A stretch of 33,790 nt of DNA from Pelagophyceae sp. CCMP2097 (Eukaryota; Sar; Pelagophyceae): contig MU657240.1 of NCBI GenBank assembly GCA_026770575.1, positions 25,226 to 59,015 on the forward strand. Reading direction: 5' to 3'. The notes under the pieces are model-generated. The model was not told the origin of the DNA, searched no databases, and was given only the letters and a program-made list of their open reading frames with translations. This document shows, in pieces, positions 10,201 to 19,500 of the stretch. Both the position numbers and the translations under genes were made by a program. Position 1 is the stretch's first letter; the number at the start of each line of letters is the position of its first letter.

Positions 10201-12090
10201 ACGTCGGTCCCAGGGCCCGAAAAACGGGCCGTCTTCGGAACTCTAGAAAGACCCGTTTAGGGTCGTCAAATGGACCGTTTAGGGGACCGTCTCGAGGACC
10301 ATATTCAGGACCGCCTTTGATCACGGAAGGGGGGCTGTCGTGGAGTCTCAAGTGACCGTTGAAAAAAGACCGTCCATCTTGAGGGCCGTTTCAAGGGGCC
10401 GTTTCGAGGGGCCGCCAAGAAGGACGGTCAAGGCCCTGATCCCTCTGCTGTCGCTCCGGGTCGGCCTCCGTTTCGAGGGATAATCGAGAGGGGCCGTCTC
10501 GAAAGACCGTAGAGAGGGGCCGTCTCGAGGGGCCGCATCGATGGACCGTTGCGAGGGGCCGTCTCGAGAGACCGTTTCGAGGGGCCGTCTCGAGGCACCG
10601 TTTCGAGGAGCCGCACCGAGGGACCGTCGAGAGGGGCCGTTTCCAACGTCTGTCGAAAGGGACCGCTTCCAACGTCTGTCGAAAGGCCGTTTCAAGAGGC
10701 CGTTTCGAGGGTCGATGCACCGACGCGGCAAGACACGGCTAATTGTTCAAACCTATCTAGAAGCACCCGCTTCCGCGCCGCGTCCCGCGTCAGCGTCTCC
10801 TCCGTCCGCCTAGACCAGCGTGGCGCGGAAGAACGGAGGACGGGCGGGCGCCGAAAGGAGGCCGAGCCGGGACGACGATAAAAGATGATAAAAAAGACGA
10901 TAAAAAAGATGATAAAAAAGACGATAAAAAAGACGATAAAAGACCACGGGCAAACTCACCGGAACTGCTCGCGGGCCTGGGCGAGGACGGCGTCGAGCTT
11001 GGCGAGGTCGGGCCGGACGAGGGCCTCGTTGTCTCGCTGCAGAGCTTCCGCCTACGTTTCACGGCGATGCGGCGACCGTCGTCCGTCGTCCAGAGTGCGT
11101 CGGGTGCCGCCGCTCGTGTCGGCGCCGGGTCTGCCGACTGCGCAGGTCTTTCGGCACCGACAGCACTGGGACTTTTAAAGAGTTGCGTGACGCGGCGCGC
11201 GCACGGCCAAAGCCAGCTCGCCGTGCGTTCGCTCCAGCTCCGCCGTCTCGTACCTGGACTCCGAGATGAAGGAACCGCAAAAGGGACTGCGGGGGGGCGG
11301 CCGTCGGAGGAGCTGTCGCTCGGAACGCCGTTGAGCGCCCAAAAGGGACCCTCCGAAAGGGACCCTCCGAAAGACCGACAGCGTCCGTACAAAACGGTCG
11401 CAAGGGACCGCCCGAGCGTCCGTCGAAGGGACCGTCCAAAGGGACAGGCGAAGGGACCCCGAAGAGGGCCCGTACGAGGGACCGTTTCAGGGACGACGTC
11501 GTACGAGGGCCCCCGTCAGCATGGCCTTCGTCGGGCCCACTATCATCGGCCCCGCCATCTCAAGGCCCGCCATCACAAACCCCGCCATCTCAGGGCACTG
11601 CCGTCGCGGCCCTCGCCATCTCAGGGTCCGTCGTGCCGCGCTTTTGCGTTTCCCGCCTCTGGCGCGGGTCGTCGCTTTGAGACCGTTTCCTTCTGTTCAA
11701 AGTCGTCTAGGACACGCTGCAGTCTAGCGCGCTCCTACATGCCGCGTGTCCCCGCGCTGTCCCCGCACGTCCCCGCGCCCGCGGAAGCGTCTCTCCGGGA
11801 GGGCAACTCGTCGACGACGGCACCTCGTCAACGACACGCACCTCGTCGACGACGGCGAGGTCTTTCTGTTCGTTCTCGTACGCCTCGCGGAGCCGGTCCG
11901 CCTTCAGCCGTTCGCCCAGAACCTCGTTCTGCACGCGCCGCAGAGCCTTGACCAGCGTCTTCTCGGAATCGCGCAGCGCGTGGACCTCGGCGCTCTGCTT
12001 GACCAGCGCCGCTTCTAAAACATCCGCGTCCGCCGCCGGGACGGCGCGCCGAACCTCCTGAACGCGCGCGATGATGAGGTCCGGGTCCAT
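1241..12090 (-). CDS. CCDC146: CCDC146/MBO2-like coiled-coil protein, 23 exons
   Basis: Predicted ciliary/centriolar coiled-coil protein. CCDC146 relatives act at centrioles and in flagella, and Chlamydomonas MBO2 is needed for normal flagellar beating. Exons in transcript order: 11842-12090, 11684-11734, 11205-11258 (start uncertain), 10960-11051, 10737-10809, 9273-9471, 9086-9234, 7360-7416, 7133-7270, 5488-5627, 5238-5412, 5000-5143, 4914-4958, 4724-4867, 4254-4349, 4067-4141, 2644-2814, 2368-2520, 2168-2302, 2005-2067, 1833-1868, 1453-1608, 1241-1405. These sum to about 919 aa plus stop; human CCDC146 is about 955 aa. Family blocks compared with remembered human protein: [49 protein letters not shown], and the tail [12 protein letters not shown] then [11 protein letters not shown]. 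The rest is charged heptad-type coiled coil. The start ATG at 12090 opens the first coiled-coil exon; an upstream in-frame ATG at 12141 is possible. The exon 2/3 junction is the weakest. One intron (4142-4253) is GC-AG. Introns run from 47 to about 1670 bp and carry the repeats listed separately. Confidence 0.9.
1609..1832 (-). repeat. Intron filled by AATAACATCCGTC-type tandem repeat
   Basis: Near the 3' end of the CCDC146-like gene, this intron is largely degenerate copies of a unit read on the plus strand as TTCAAAATAACATCCGTC. The donor is GTCCGC at 1832 and the acceptor TAG lies next to 1608. The repeat stays open in one minus-strand frame, giving a false C-terminal open frame rich in DGCYFL. 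I chose the donor that keeps phase 0 and matches the CCDC146 family spacing. Confidence 0.7.
2870..4055. repeat. Degenerate 12-bp repeat array (CGTCTCGAGGGC) in an intron
   Basis: The plus strand reads runs of CCGTCTCGAGGGCCGTCTCG with many point changes and occasional length changes. The array fills the 1252-bp intron 2815-4066 of the CCDC146-like gene. Each unit carries the palindrome CTCGAG. Because 12 is a multiple of 3, several frames on both strands stay open and give ETAL-, RGPS- and RDGP-type repeat translations. The flanking exons are intact, so this is intron content rather than coding sequence. Confidence 0.85.
5640..6660. repeat. 12-bp repeat array, opposite orientation (CCCTCGAGACGG)
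   Basis: This is the same core repeat as in the other CCDC146 introns, but the plus strand reads GGCCCTCGAGACGG. It lies in intron 5628-7132, directly followed by a longer-period array (6662-6899) and a dispersed element (6900-7055). The three modules recur in the same order and orientation in the TBC-gene intron at about 31140-32072. Confidence 0.8.
6662..6899. repeat. Tandem array of about 95-bp units (GGCAAGTGACCGCC type)
   Basis: About two and a half units share blocks such as GCAAGTGGCCGCCAAAGAGG, CAGGGGCCCGCCCTTCAAGC and TTTTCAAAAGCCC. A related array occurs at about 31560-31870. It is part of the composite repeat in intron 5628-7132. No coding potential was identified. Confidence 0.75.
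6900..7055 (+). repeat. Dispersed element, copy A
   Basis: It begins CAATTTGTGC and contains GTGGGTTTGGGCCACGGC and GGGCCAAAACGCGC. Copies B (30967-31138) and C (31919-32072) share these landmarks in the same order. Orientation is assigned by the plus-strand reading. It ends about 77 bp from exon 7133-7270. It could be a SINE-like or non-autonomous element; no coding frame or terminal repeats were seen. Confidence 0.75.
7694..7802. repeat. Large hairpin with about 40-bp arms inside a CCDC146 intron
   Basis: Arm one (7694-7737) is nearly the reverse complement of arm two (7761-7802), with about two mismatches and a 2-bp length difference in a C/G run. Both carry GCGGGAGGTGCCTCGTT. The loop contains a second palindrome, GTCTCGACGAGAC. 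It lies in intron 7417-9085 beside an AT-rich stretch (about 7555-7660). A foldback transposable element or a structured intronic RNA are both possible. Confidence 0.9.
8050..8640. repeat. 12-bp repeat array in intron 7417-9085
   Basis: Degenerate copies of GTCTCGAGGGCCCGT, in the same orientation as the array at 2870-4055. The array is spaced by unrelated sequence from the hairpin at 7694-7802. No conserved exon of the CCDC146 family appears to be missing here, because the flanking exons align consecutively with the family. Confidence 0.75.
8985..9056. repeat. CCACCTTTTC short tandem repeat next to a splice donor
   Basis: Repeats of CACCTTTTCC with an interspersed CCATTTCCCA variant. It lies just downstream, in transcript sense, of the donor GTGCGAAAG at 9081-9085. 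In the transcript it would be a GGGAAAAGGTG run. It is unrelated to the 12-bp array family. Confidence 0.85.
9570..10735. repeat. 12-bp repeat array in intron 9472-10736
   Basis: Diverged and then cleaner copies of CCGTCTCGAGGGGCCG, best preserved at 10480-10640. It fills the intron between two phase-compatible coiled-coil exons of the CCDC146-like gene. The translations rich in RPLETAP are repeat artefacts. Confidence 0.8.
10880..10946. repeat. GACGATAAAAAA short tandem repeat
   Basis: Five or more copies of GA(C/T)GATAAAAAA. They lie about 13 bp downstream, in transcript sense, of the donor GTGAGTTTG at 10958-10959. Lysine/isoleucine-rich open frames here are artefacts. Confidence 0.9.
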
Positions 12091-12589
12091 GCCAACCGTC
12101 GGCGGCCCGCGCGGGGAGAGGCCGGCCAGACGCAAAACCAACGCGTTTTAAAGACTCGCCAAAATGGGGCAACGGCGCGGGGAAAGGAGGCGCTCCCTCC
12201 GGAGGCGTGTGAGCCGCCGCTGCGCTGGGACATGTGCGTCGGCCGACGGCGCGGGAATTTATTTTTTTGCGGACGCGCCGGCTGTCGGAAGCCTCTTTTG
12301 AAACTATTTTCCGACTCACCGCCGATGACGAATCACGGTCGGGTGTTTCACGGCGCCTTATGGCGAGCGACCGGGTTTGGCGACGCTTCGCGCTGCGCGG
12401 TCGGCAGCGCTGTGAAGCTGGAGAGCGAGGCCCCTCGGAGCAGCAGCGTGGGACCCCTTGGATCACCGCCGTCTCGGGCTGCTTCGGCCGACGCTTGGCG
12501 GTGTCTGCCCCCCCGGGTTCAAGCGCAGGACTTCGGCGGGGGCCGACGACTCGGACTCGCGGTCGAGGGACCGGTGGAAGACTGCTTCC

Positions 12590-12920
12590 AACCACTTCAT
12601 TGCAACCTCGAGATACCGCGACAGGCGACACCCTCCCCACGGCCGATGGCGCGCATATCATTAATGTTTGAGGTCGGGGCGCCGGCATCGGCGGTGGATC
12701 GAGGGTGCTCGGAGTCCGCACTTGCGTGGATCGGTGCGCAGTCGGGGTTGTGGAGGAGGGCGGGCGTGGGGCTCGTTGGCAGGGCGGGCGGCGGAGCTCG
12801 TTTGCGGCAGCCGGCAAAGTGGCGCGGCCACGCTCGAATAGGGGATTCGGAGGCTCTTCGAGCGTCGTTATGGACGCGATCGGGTGGCGATGGCTCGGTG
12901 CGTTGACGCGGTCGTTCGGC
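12590..12920 (+). repeat. Dispersed repeat, copy 1 (partner at 25390-25735)
   Basis: It shares long blocks with 25390-25735 in the same orientation, for example GTGGATCGAGGGTGCTCGGA, GGCTCTTCGAGCGTCGTT and GTGGTCGTTCGGCG-like sequence. The edges are fuzzy. Both copies can be read in a plus frame containing FGGSSSVV, so it may be a decayed coding repeat. No terminal repeats were identified. Confidence 0.75.
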
Positions 12921-13028
12921 GTTTCTCGCGTTCTGCGTGGGTGTTTCTCTGGATTCGTTCGTGTTCGGGGGGCTCGTTCAGGGGTTGTTGGGAGGCCCGT
13001 CGGTCGGCGGGCGCGTACCTCGGAGGGC

Positions 13029-13316
13029 GGGCGGGCGGGCGTAGTCCGCGATGGAAGGGGGTGAAAGATTCGTCGTCGGAGCCGGCACAGTCGACAATGG
13101 TTCCCGGATTTTGCTCTGGTGTCAGAACTCGAGATGGAACTCGAATGACCGGGTGGTCGGAAGGGCGGGCGGGGGGGGGGGGGGGCGGGCGGGCGTAGTC
13201 CGCGATGGAAGGGGGTGAAAGATTCGTCGTCGGAGCCGGCACAGTCGACAATGGTTCCCGGATTTTGCTCTGGTGTCAGAACTCGAGATGGAACTCGAAT
13301 GACCGGGTGGTCGGAA
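13029..13316. repeat. 154-bp direct tandem duplication with a poly-G tract
   Basis: About 130 bp from GGGCGTAGTCCGCGATGG to GGGTGGTCGGAA occur twice at an offset of 154 bp (13029-13162 and 13183-13316) and look essentially identical. A G-run of about 15 bases lies between them. The near identity suggests a recent event or an assembly artefact. Confidence 0.9.
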
Positions 13317-13515
13317 TGTGCTTCGTCTTGGACTGGTCCTCCTCCTCCTTCAGGCGTGGGTGCGGTACCACCAGATCCACTGGCCCTACAGTCGTTTGAC
13401 GGTCCAACACTCCGACACTTTGACGCGTCTCAAAAAGGTTCACGTAAAGACGCCGCGATTGAATGTACGTCTTCGCGCGCGGCCGCGTCCGGCTTGACGA
13501 GCCTATCGGATTGAC

Positions 13516-16500
13516 TCAAGGCGAGCGCTCTTCAAGAAGAGACAACGATCTCAGCTCGACCACTGAGCTCTCTGTCGAAAGATTCGCGCGAAAGACGGTC
13601 GACGCCGCGGCGTGCCCGCGCGCGGCGAGCCAGCGGTTCCAGCGCCGGATCGCGCGGAGCTCGCCGAGCAGCATCGGGTCCGGCACCAGCTCGTCGGCGC
13701 CGGCCGCGGCCTCGGGGAGCGGCGCCGATCGCTCGATCTTTGTGTGCATCCCGCCCCACGGCTTCTTCCGGCCGCTCTGCTGGCGCAGGTAGTCGACGGC
13801 GACGAAGAACTCGTCGTCGAAGCGCTTCTCGGGCAGCGAGTCCTTGAGCGACTTGCCTACAGACGTCGTCAGGCGTGATTTGACTTTTCCGAGTCCCCGT
13901 AATGTGTCGAGTCTTGAAGAGACTCGTTTGAGGACGCTGCCGGGCACGGAGCGCCTCGACGCCTATCGAGGTTGATCTCAAACGAATCGAAAACTCCGGC
14001 TATTCACGAACACGTTTTGCAGGACGCCGGATGCGGACCGGAGACGTATAGCGGCGGCAGCGGCTTCTTGGCCGCGGCGCGCTTCTGGTTCATCTTGTCA
14101 AAGGCGGCGACGACTTTGATCATGACCGCGCTACGAAAGGAGGATCAGACGTTTGAGCGTCGTTCGAGCAGCAGTGGTCTCACCGCTTGCCGGCGCCGTG
14201 GAACTTGAACGCGGCCAGCGACGGGCAAATGTTGTAGAAGCGCTTCGTCTTCGTAGCCTTGCCGACGAGCATCGTCGCGCAGTTGTACATCGCGGCGGCC
14301 TGCGTCGGCGAGGATGGGGCGTCGAGTGGACGTTGTGAGATGTGCTTGGGAAAGTCGGCTCTCGAACATCGACTCTCGACTCGACGACAAAACGAAGAGC
14401 TTGCAGGACGCCGCGCGCGTGCCTCGACTTCCGTCTCGCAAAAGCCGAGCTTGAATGCGCCGCGGAATGCGCGGCTTGTGCCCGGAATGGACAGTTCCGC
14501 CACAAAGCGCCCCTCGACGCATTGGACGCCGAAGAAGCGGTCCTGCGCACAACACAAGAATCATGGATGATCAGAGACGCACACGACGTCGAAGAAGAAG
14601 ACAGAAAACGACAGGCCGGGTCCAAAGAACGCACCATGTCCGTCGCCTCGGCGAACGCGTGCTCGAGCGAGTAGAGGCACTCGAGCGGGTCGCGCGGGAA
14701 GTTGTAGACGTAGTTCGGCTCGAGGCCCTTGGCGACGCGGAGCTCGGCGTGCAGCCGCTCCCGCTCCTCGCGGTGCAGCGCCGTCGCCAGCGCGTCCGGG
14801 CCGAGGTATCCATCGGATCTCCCGACCGACTTGCGGCCTCGCCAGCGCGGGTCGGCCGGTGCGGTGCGCTTCTTGGAGAGGTGGCCGTCCTTGGCGTGGA
14901 ACGTGTAGTAAAAAGTGTTGGATTTCTTTACACTGCTGTTGGTCCGCGCGTGCACCTCGACGCCGTAGAAGCCGTAGAACTCTCTCTGTAGCGCACCGGG
15001 GTACGGCGACGCCATGCACGTCTTGGCGAAGCGCATGTGCTTGAAGAGGCCGTAGCAGAAGCCTAGGATGAAACGCAGGGTCGAAACATAAATGTCACGT
15101 GTGAGAATGCCACCTCCTCCCAAAACAACAAACCACCGCGTTCCCCCGAAGAGAAGACCATCCTCTCTCGACGTGCGTCCTTTCTCGGCCTTCCAATAGT
15201 TTGGGCAGAGGTTGAATCGACGACGCCGTCTTCGGACGCGCCGCGCTGGCGAACTTCTCCAGGTCGTTGATGGACAGGCCGCCGAGCGTGTGCGCGATGA
15301 TCGGGAACTTCTCCATCGCCTTGAGCAAGGCGGGGAGCCGGCGCCTATTTTGTTCTCGTCTTTGCCGCGACCCTCGGACAACGTTTGGAAAAGGCGACTC
15401 CTCGACTCAACCAACGAAAGACACGACTGAGAAGATGATCGATGGTGGACTCTGGCGCGGGATACAGCGCGGCGTGCGCCCAGACGCAGTCGGGCGTGAA
15501 GTCCTCCGAGGGGCACGCAGGCGCCTCCGTGCCCGCGGGAATGCGCGACGGCACCGGCACGAGCGGCTTGAACCTGGCAGTGCACGCGGTTGTGTCAAGA
15601 GGGAGGAGCAATATAATCAAGTAGAGTTCGAAACATGATTGCTTTGGAACCGAAGCGGGGCGAACGTCGGGATCTCCGGCCAGACGCTCCGTCGGCGCGT
15701 GAAGCGCGTCGCGACGGGCAGGCCCTCGCGGAAGTTGACCACGTCCTCCGCCTCGAGCCGCTCGAACTGGTTCACGAGGTCTTCCGTCGCCGCGCTCGTC
15801 GCGCCTATAGAAAAATTGAGATATACGTAAAGGGGACGACCGATGTCACATTTTATTCTACACTCGATTTCTCCACTCGATGTGCGCAAGGACGCAGGTG
15901 GACTTGCACTTCGCGAGCATCCGCGGCCACTTGGCGCGCAGGTGCTTGCTGAGCTCGGCCTGGGTGACCTTGATCGCCTTGAGGCGCCGCCGCAGCTCCT
16001 TCTTGGTCTTCTTGTTCGCGCAGAGCCGTCCAAGCTCAGGCTTGAGCTGCCGCAGCTTGATCATGAGCTACGGACGGGCTGTTTGACGATTATGCCAGGC
16101 AGGGGTCTCTCGACGAAGCAGCGTTCAAAGCTTACCTTGGCCCGGCGTCGAGACCACTTGTCGGCGTAAAAGAGCTGGTTCGCAGGCTGAGCAGGCCTTG
16201 GGATCTTGCTCCTGGTAACCTTACCCGACGAAGAAGTAACTCTGGGCCCATTGGCTGTATGCAAACGCGGCGTCGGCACCTACGCAGGCATTAGCGTTAA
16301 AGACTAGCACAATTCAAACGTCGAAGAAGAAACGTATAGTTCGCACCACGTTCGCCTCGCGCCAGGCCGCGTGCCGCATCGCCGCCTGTGACTTGGAGAT
16401 CCACAAACGACGAAACAGAAGATCAAGAGAAGAAAACGCACCGAGAGGCGCGACAGCCCGTCCTCGTCGAAGCCGTCAGAGCCGTCGGAGTCGACGGCGC

Positions 16501-19500
16501 GCTTGCCGAGCCAGCCGACGATGCGGTCGCGCTGCCCGTCCGCCGGCTTCTCGGCCTCGAGCGAGCGCAGGAAGTGCCGCCGGCGAATGTCGGCGAACGG
16601 GTTCTCCGACGATGCCGCCGTCCGCTCCTGGATGCCCTCGTGCAAAGCGATGCGCCGCGCGAGCTGGTCGTCGTTCAGCTGGCCCACGCAGCCGAGCTTG
16701 CGCAGGTGCTCGCGGTGGCCGTCGAGGCACTTCGTGCGGCGCTCCAGGCCGAGGAGCACAGAGAAGTGGACCTTGGAGCCGTGCTCGGCGCTGCACTCGA
16801 GGCAGTAGAGAACGCGACCGGCCGGGAGGCCGCCGGAAAAGCCGGCGCAGTACGAGTGGCAGTACTTGTCGCAGGACCGGTCCTTCTTCTTGTCCGCATT
16901 GCAGCGGAAGAGCAGCGCCTGCTCGCACGAGTCGTGGCAGACCTCGCAGCGCGGCCGCACTTCAATGGGCTGCGCCTCGACTGGCCGCGCCTTGAGAAAC
17001 CGCTGCACGTGCTCAAACTCGAGCCGCCGCATCCGGTCGTCGCTCCACCGGTTGCGGTTCTTCTTGTCGACCTCGACGGCCGACGCCAAAAGCTCCTCCT
17101 CCAACTCCGCGTGCTTCGACGCCTCGCGCGCCGATTCGTCGGCAGCGTTCGGATGAGCCCGGCGCTCGGCCTCGGCGGCCATGGCGCGCTCGGCGACGGC
17201 CTTGGCGACGCGCGCGTCCATCCAGGCCTCGTAGCGCGGCGCGCGGAGCATGTCGCGGTACAGCTCGAGCCACCGCTTCGCACCCGGCGTGCCCTCGTCG
17301 ATGCGCCGCTTCATGACCTCGTCCATGCGCAGCGACAGCGGCGGCTTAAAAGGCGGCTCGACGAACGCCTCGCTCGAGTACAGGCTCCAGAACGGCCGCA
17401 GCATCTCCTTGAAGTAGTCTGCGTCGGGATCGTAGACGTCGCCCTCCTTGGGCAACGACACGCCCGCGTACCGCAGCCGCGCCGCCATGACTGGGTCGAC
17501 GCGCCGCCCCGTCTCGGGCAGCGGCCGGTACAGCTCCGGCTGCAGCGCCTTGTTCAGGTCGACGCGCACGTGGTGCGGCAGCGCCCACGTCGACTCGTGC
17601 GTGCCAATGTCGCAGAAGTAGTTCTGGTAGTACCGGCCGCTGTAGCACTCGACGAGGTCCCACTTCTTCAAAATGGCCGCGCGCTTCTTCTGCGCCTCGG
17701 TCACCGGCCGGACGATGTGGTCCTCGCGCTCCTCAGTCTGCCGCGCGAGTTTCGGGTTCGCGCGCCGCCAGGCCTCGTGCTCCTCCTGGTAGAACGGCCA
17801 GTTCGGCAAGCCGCACGCGTGCAGTGTCGTCGCACGCACCAGCACCAGGTCCTCAAACTTGAGCAGCGCGTTCGAAGTCCACCACTCCGGGTCAGCCTCT
17901 TCTTGCCGTCGCAGCGCCTCCTTGGCCAGGTCCTTGAGGATGCGGCTCCGCTTGCAGTCGCGGATGAACGCCTCGAGGTTCAGGCCGCCCGGCAGCGCCA
18001 GCGCCACGCGCCGGTTGAGCCGCGGCGCCTCGACCGCCCGAAGCTGCGCCGACGGCTGCGTGGTGGCCGTACGCGGAGAGCTGCTCGTCGCCGCGGTCGG
18101 CAGAGGCCCTCGAGGAACTTTGGCGGCGTCGAGGGGCGCCGCGTACTTGGCCGCAAGGTGTGCCGGTCTCAGGACCTCGAGGGCGCGCTGGAGCTCGGCG
18201 ACTGTCGCAAAGTGCGGCTGCGCGCGGCAGATGAACCAATCGTGGCCCTGCACCGTCTCGCGCGCGAAGCCGAGCGCCGCGAGGACGCACTGCGCCGCCG
18301 GGACATCGAGGTAAGCCTTGACGTTCGGGTTCGACAACTTGAGCCAGCGGTACGTCGGCTCCTCCGGGTACGCGTAGATGCACTTGAGCACCAGGATCAG
18401 CGCCTCACGCGACTGCGACGAGAGCCATTGCAGGCCGAGTGTCGTCGAGACCTATTTTCAATTTTGAGCTTTGGAGGCGTGTTCGACCAAAAGGCACGTT
18501 CACGTACCGCCGGGGCCTGCGGTGCGACGACCGGTGCTGCCTCTAGCGCCACTATCGGTGCAGCGTCGCGAGCAGGTCGCTGCGAGTCGCCTCCCGAACT
18601 GCTCGTCGTCCCTTGCCGCTTCTTCCGTCCGTCTTGCGCGGCCTGCGACCGCTTCTCTTGCCGCGGCGGCTCGGCGTCGGCGTCGTCGCGCTGGTCGTCA
18701 ACGAGCACCAGCGCCAGGCTCGGCTGCGTCTTGGCGGCCTCGTCGCGCGACCTAGAAGTTTCCATTGTGCGGGCCGTCGTCAGTTGTCGGACATTCTCGA
18801 GGGCCCTTTTTAAAAGGCGCCTCTTTTCGACGCTGCGTCGCGCGGCTCGGGTCGCGCGGCGGATCGGGCCGGTCGCGCTGCCGGCGCGTCGACGTGCTGT
18901 TCCGACCTGTGGTGCACATTGTGAAGAAGGGACCACGTGCGGACGACGACGTTCGACTCACGACTGCGTGTCTCGCGTCTCGACGTCGTCCAGCGCCAGC
19001 GAGGCCAGCGGTGGCGGCGACCTATATCTCGTCGGGGTCGCGACAACGACCGTTCCGCCAAACACACATTTCAAACACGGTCAGCTCACCTCGTCGCGTC
19101 GTCGGAGCGGTCGAAGCGCACCAGCTGCGCGTCGTCGAGCTGCGCGTCGTCGAGCAGCACGGCGTCCAGCTGCGCGGCCTCCAACTTCTTCTTCGCCTTT
19201 TTCCGTTTCCTCTTGGCCTCCTTGCGCCATTCCGTTTCGGCGCGCTGCGCGAAAAGCGCCACCTTCCACGCATTCTGCCGGGCCGTGGCGCCGATGAAGC
19301 CGGTGCAGTCGCGGCGGCCGCAGAAGCACGGCGGGAACGAGCCCTCGAACGTCGTGAGGCAGATGGGCTCTTGCGCGTAGTTGAGCGTGAGCCAGGCGCC
19401 GCTCGGGATGTCCTTCGTCGCGACCAAAAAGATGCGCTGCACGCCGTCGATCTCGAACCTATAACGAGTGGTCAGCAGGTTGAGTAGGAAGGACCACGGC

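Larger units (their letters stand above)
12091..13515. other. Intergenic region between the two minus-strand genes
   Basis: This is upstream of the CCDC146-like start and downstream of the chromatin-gene stop. It must contain the promoter of the former, but no core element can be named with confidence; an A/T run at about 12248-12262 is the only TATA-like stretch. It also contains a dispersed repeat copy and a 154-bp tandem duplication. I see no supportable gene. Confidence 0.6.

Noticed and set aside
14131..15585. 484-codon minus-strand frame taken as a single exon
   Set aside because: Only its middle (14635-15062) is in the coding frame of the gene. The ends read through introns and out of frame across the AP2 exons.
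16388..19297. 969-codon plus-strand open frame
   Set aside because: It is antisense to the PUB/WW/PHD exon and neighbouring exons, whose minus-strand reading has clear domains. GC-rich codon use keeps the opposite strand open.
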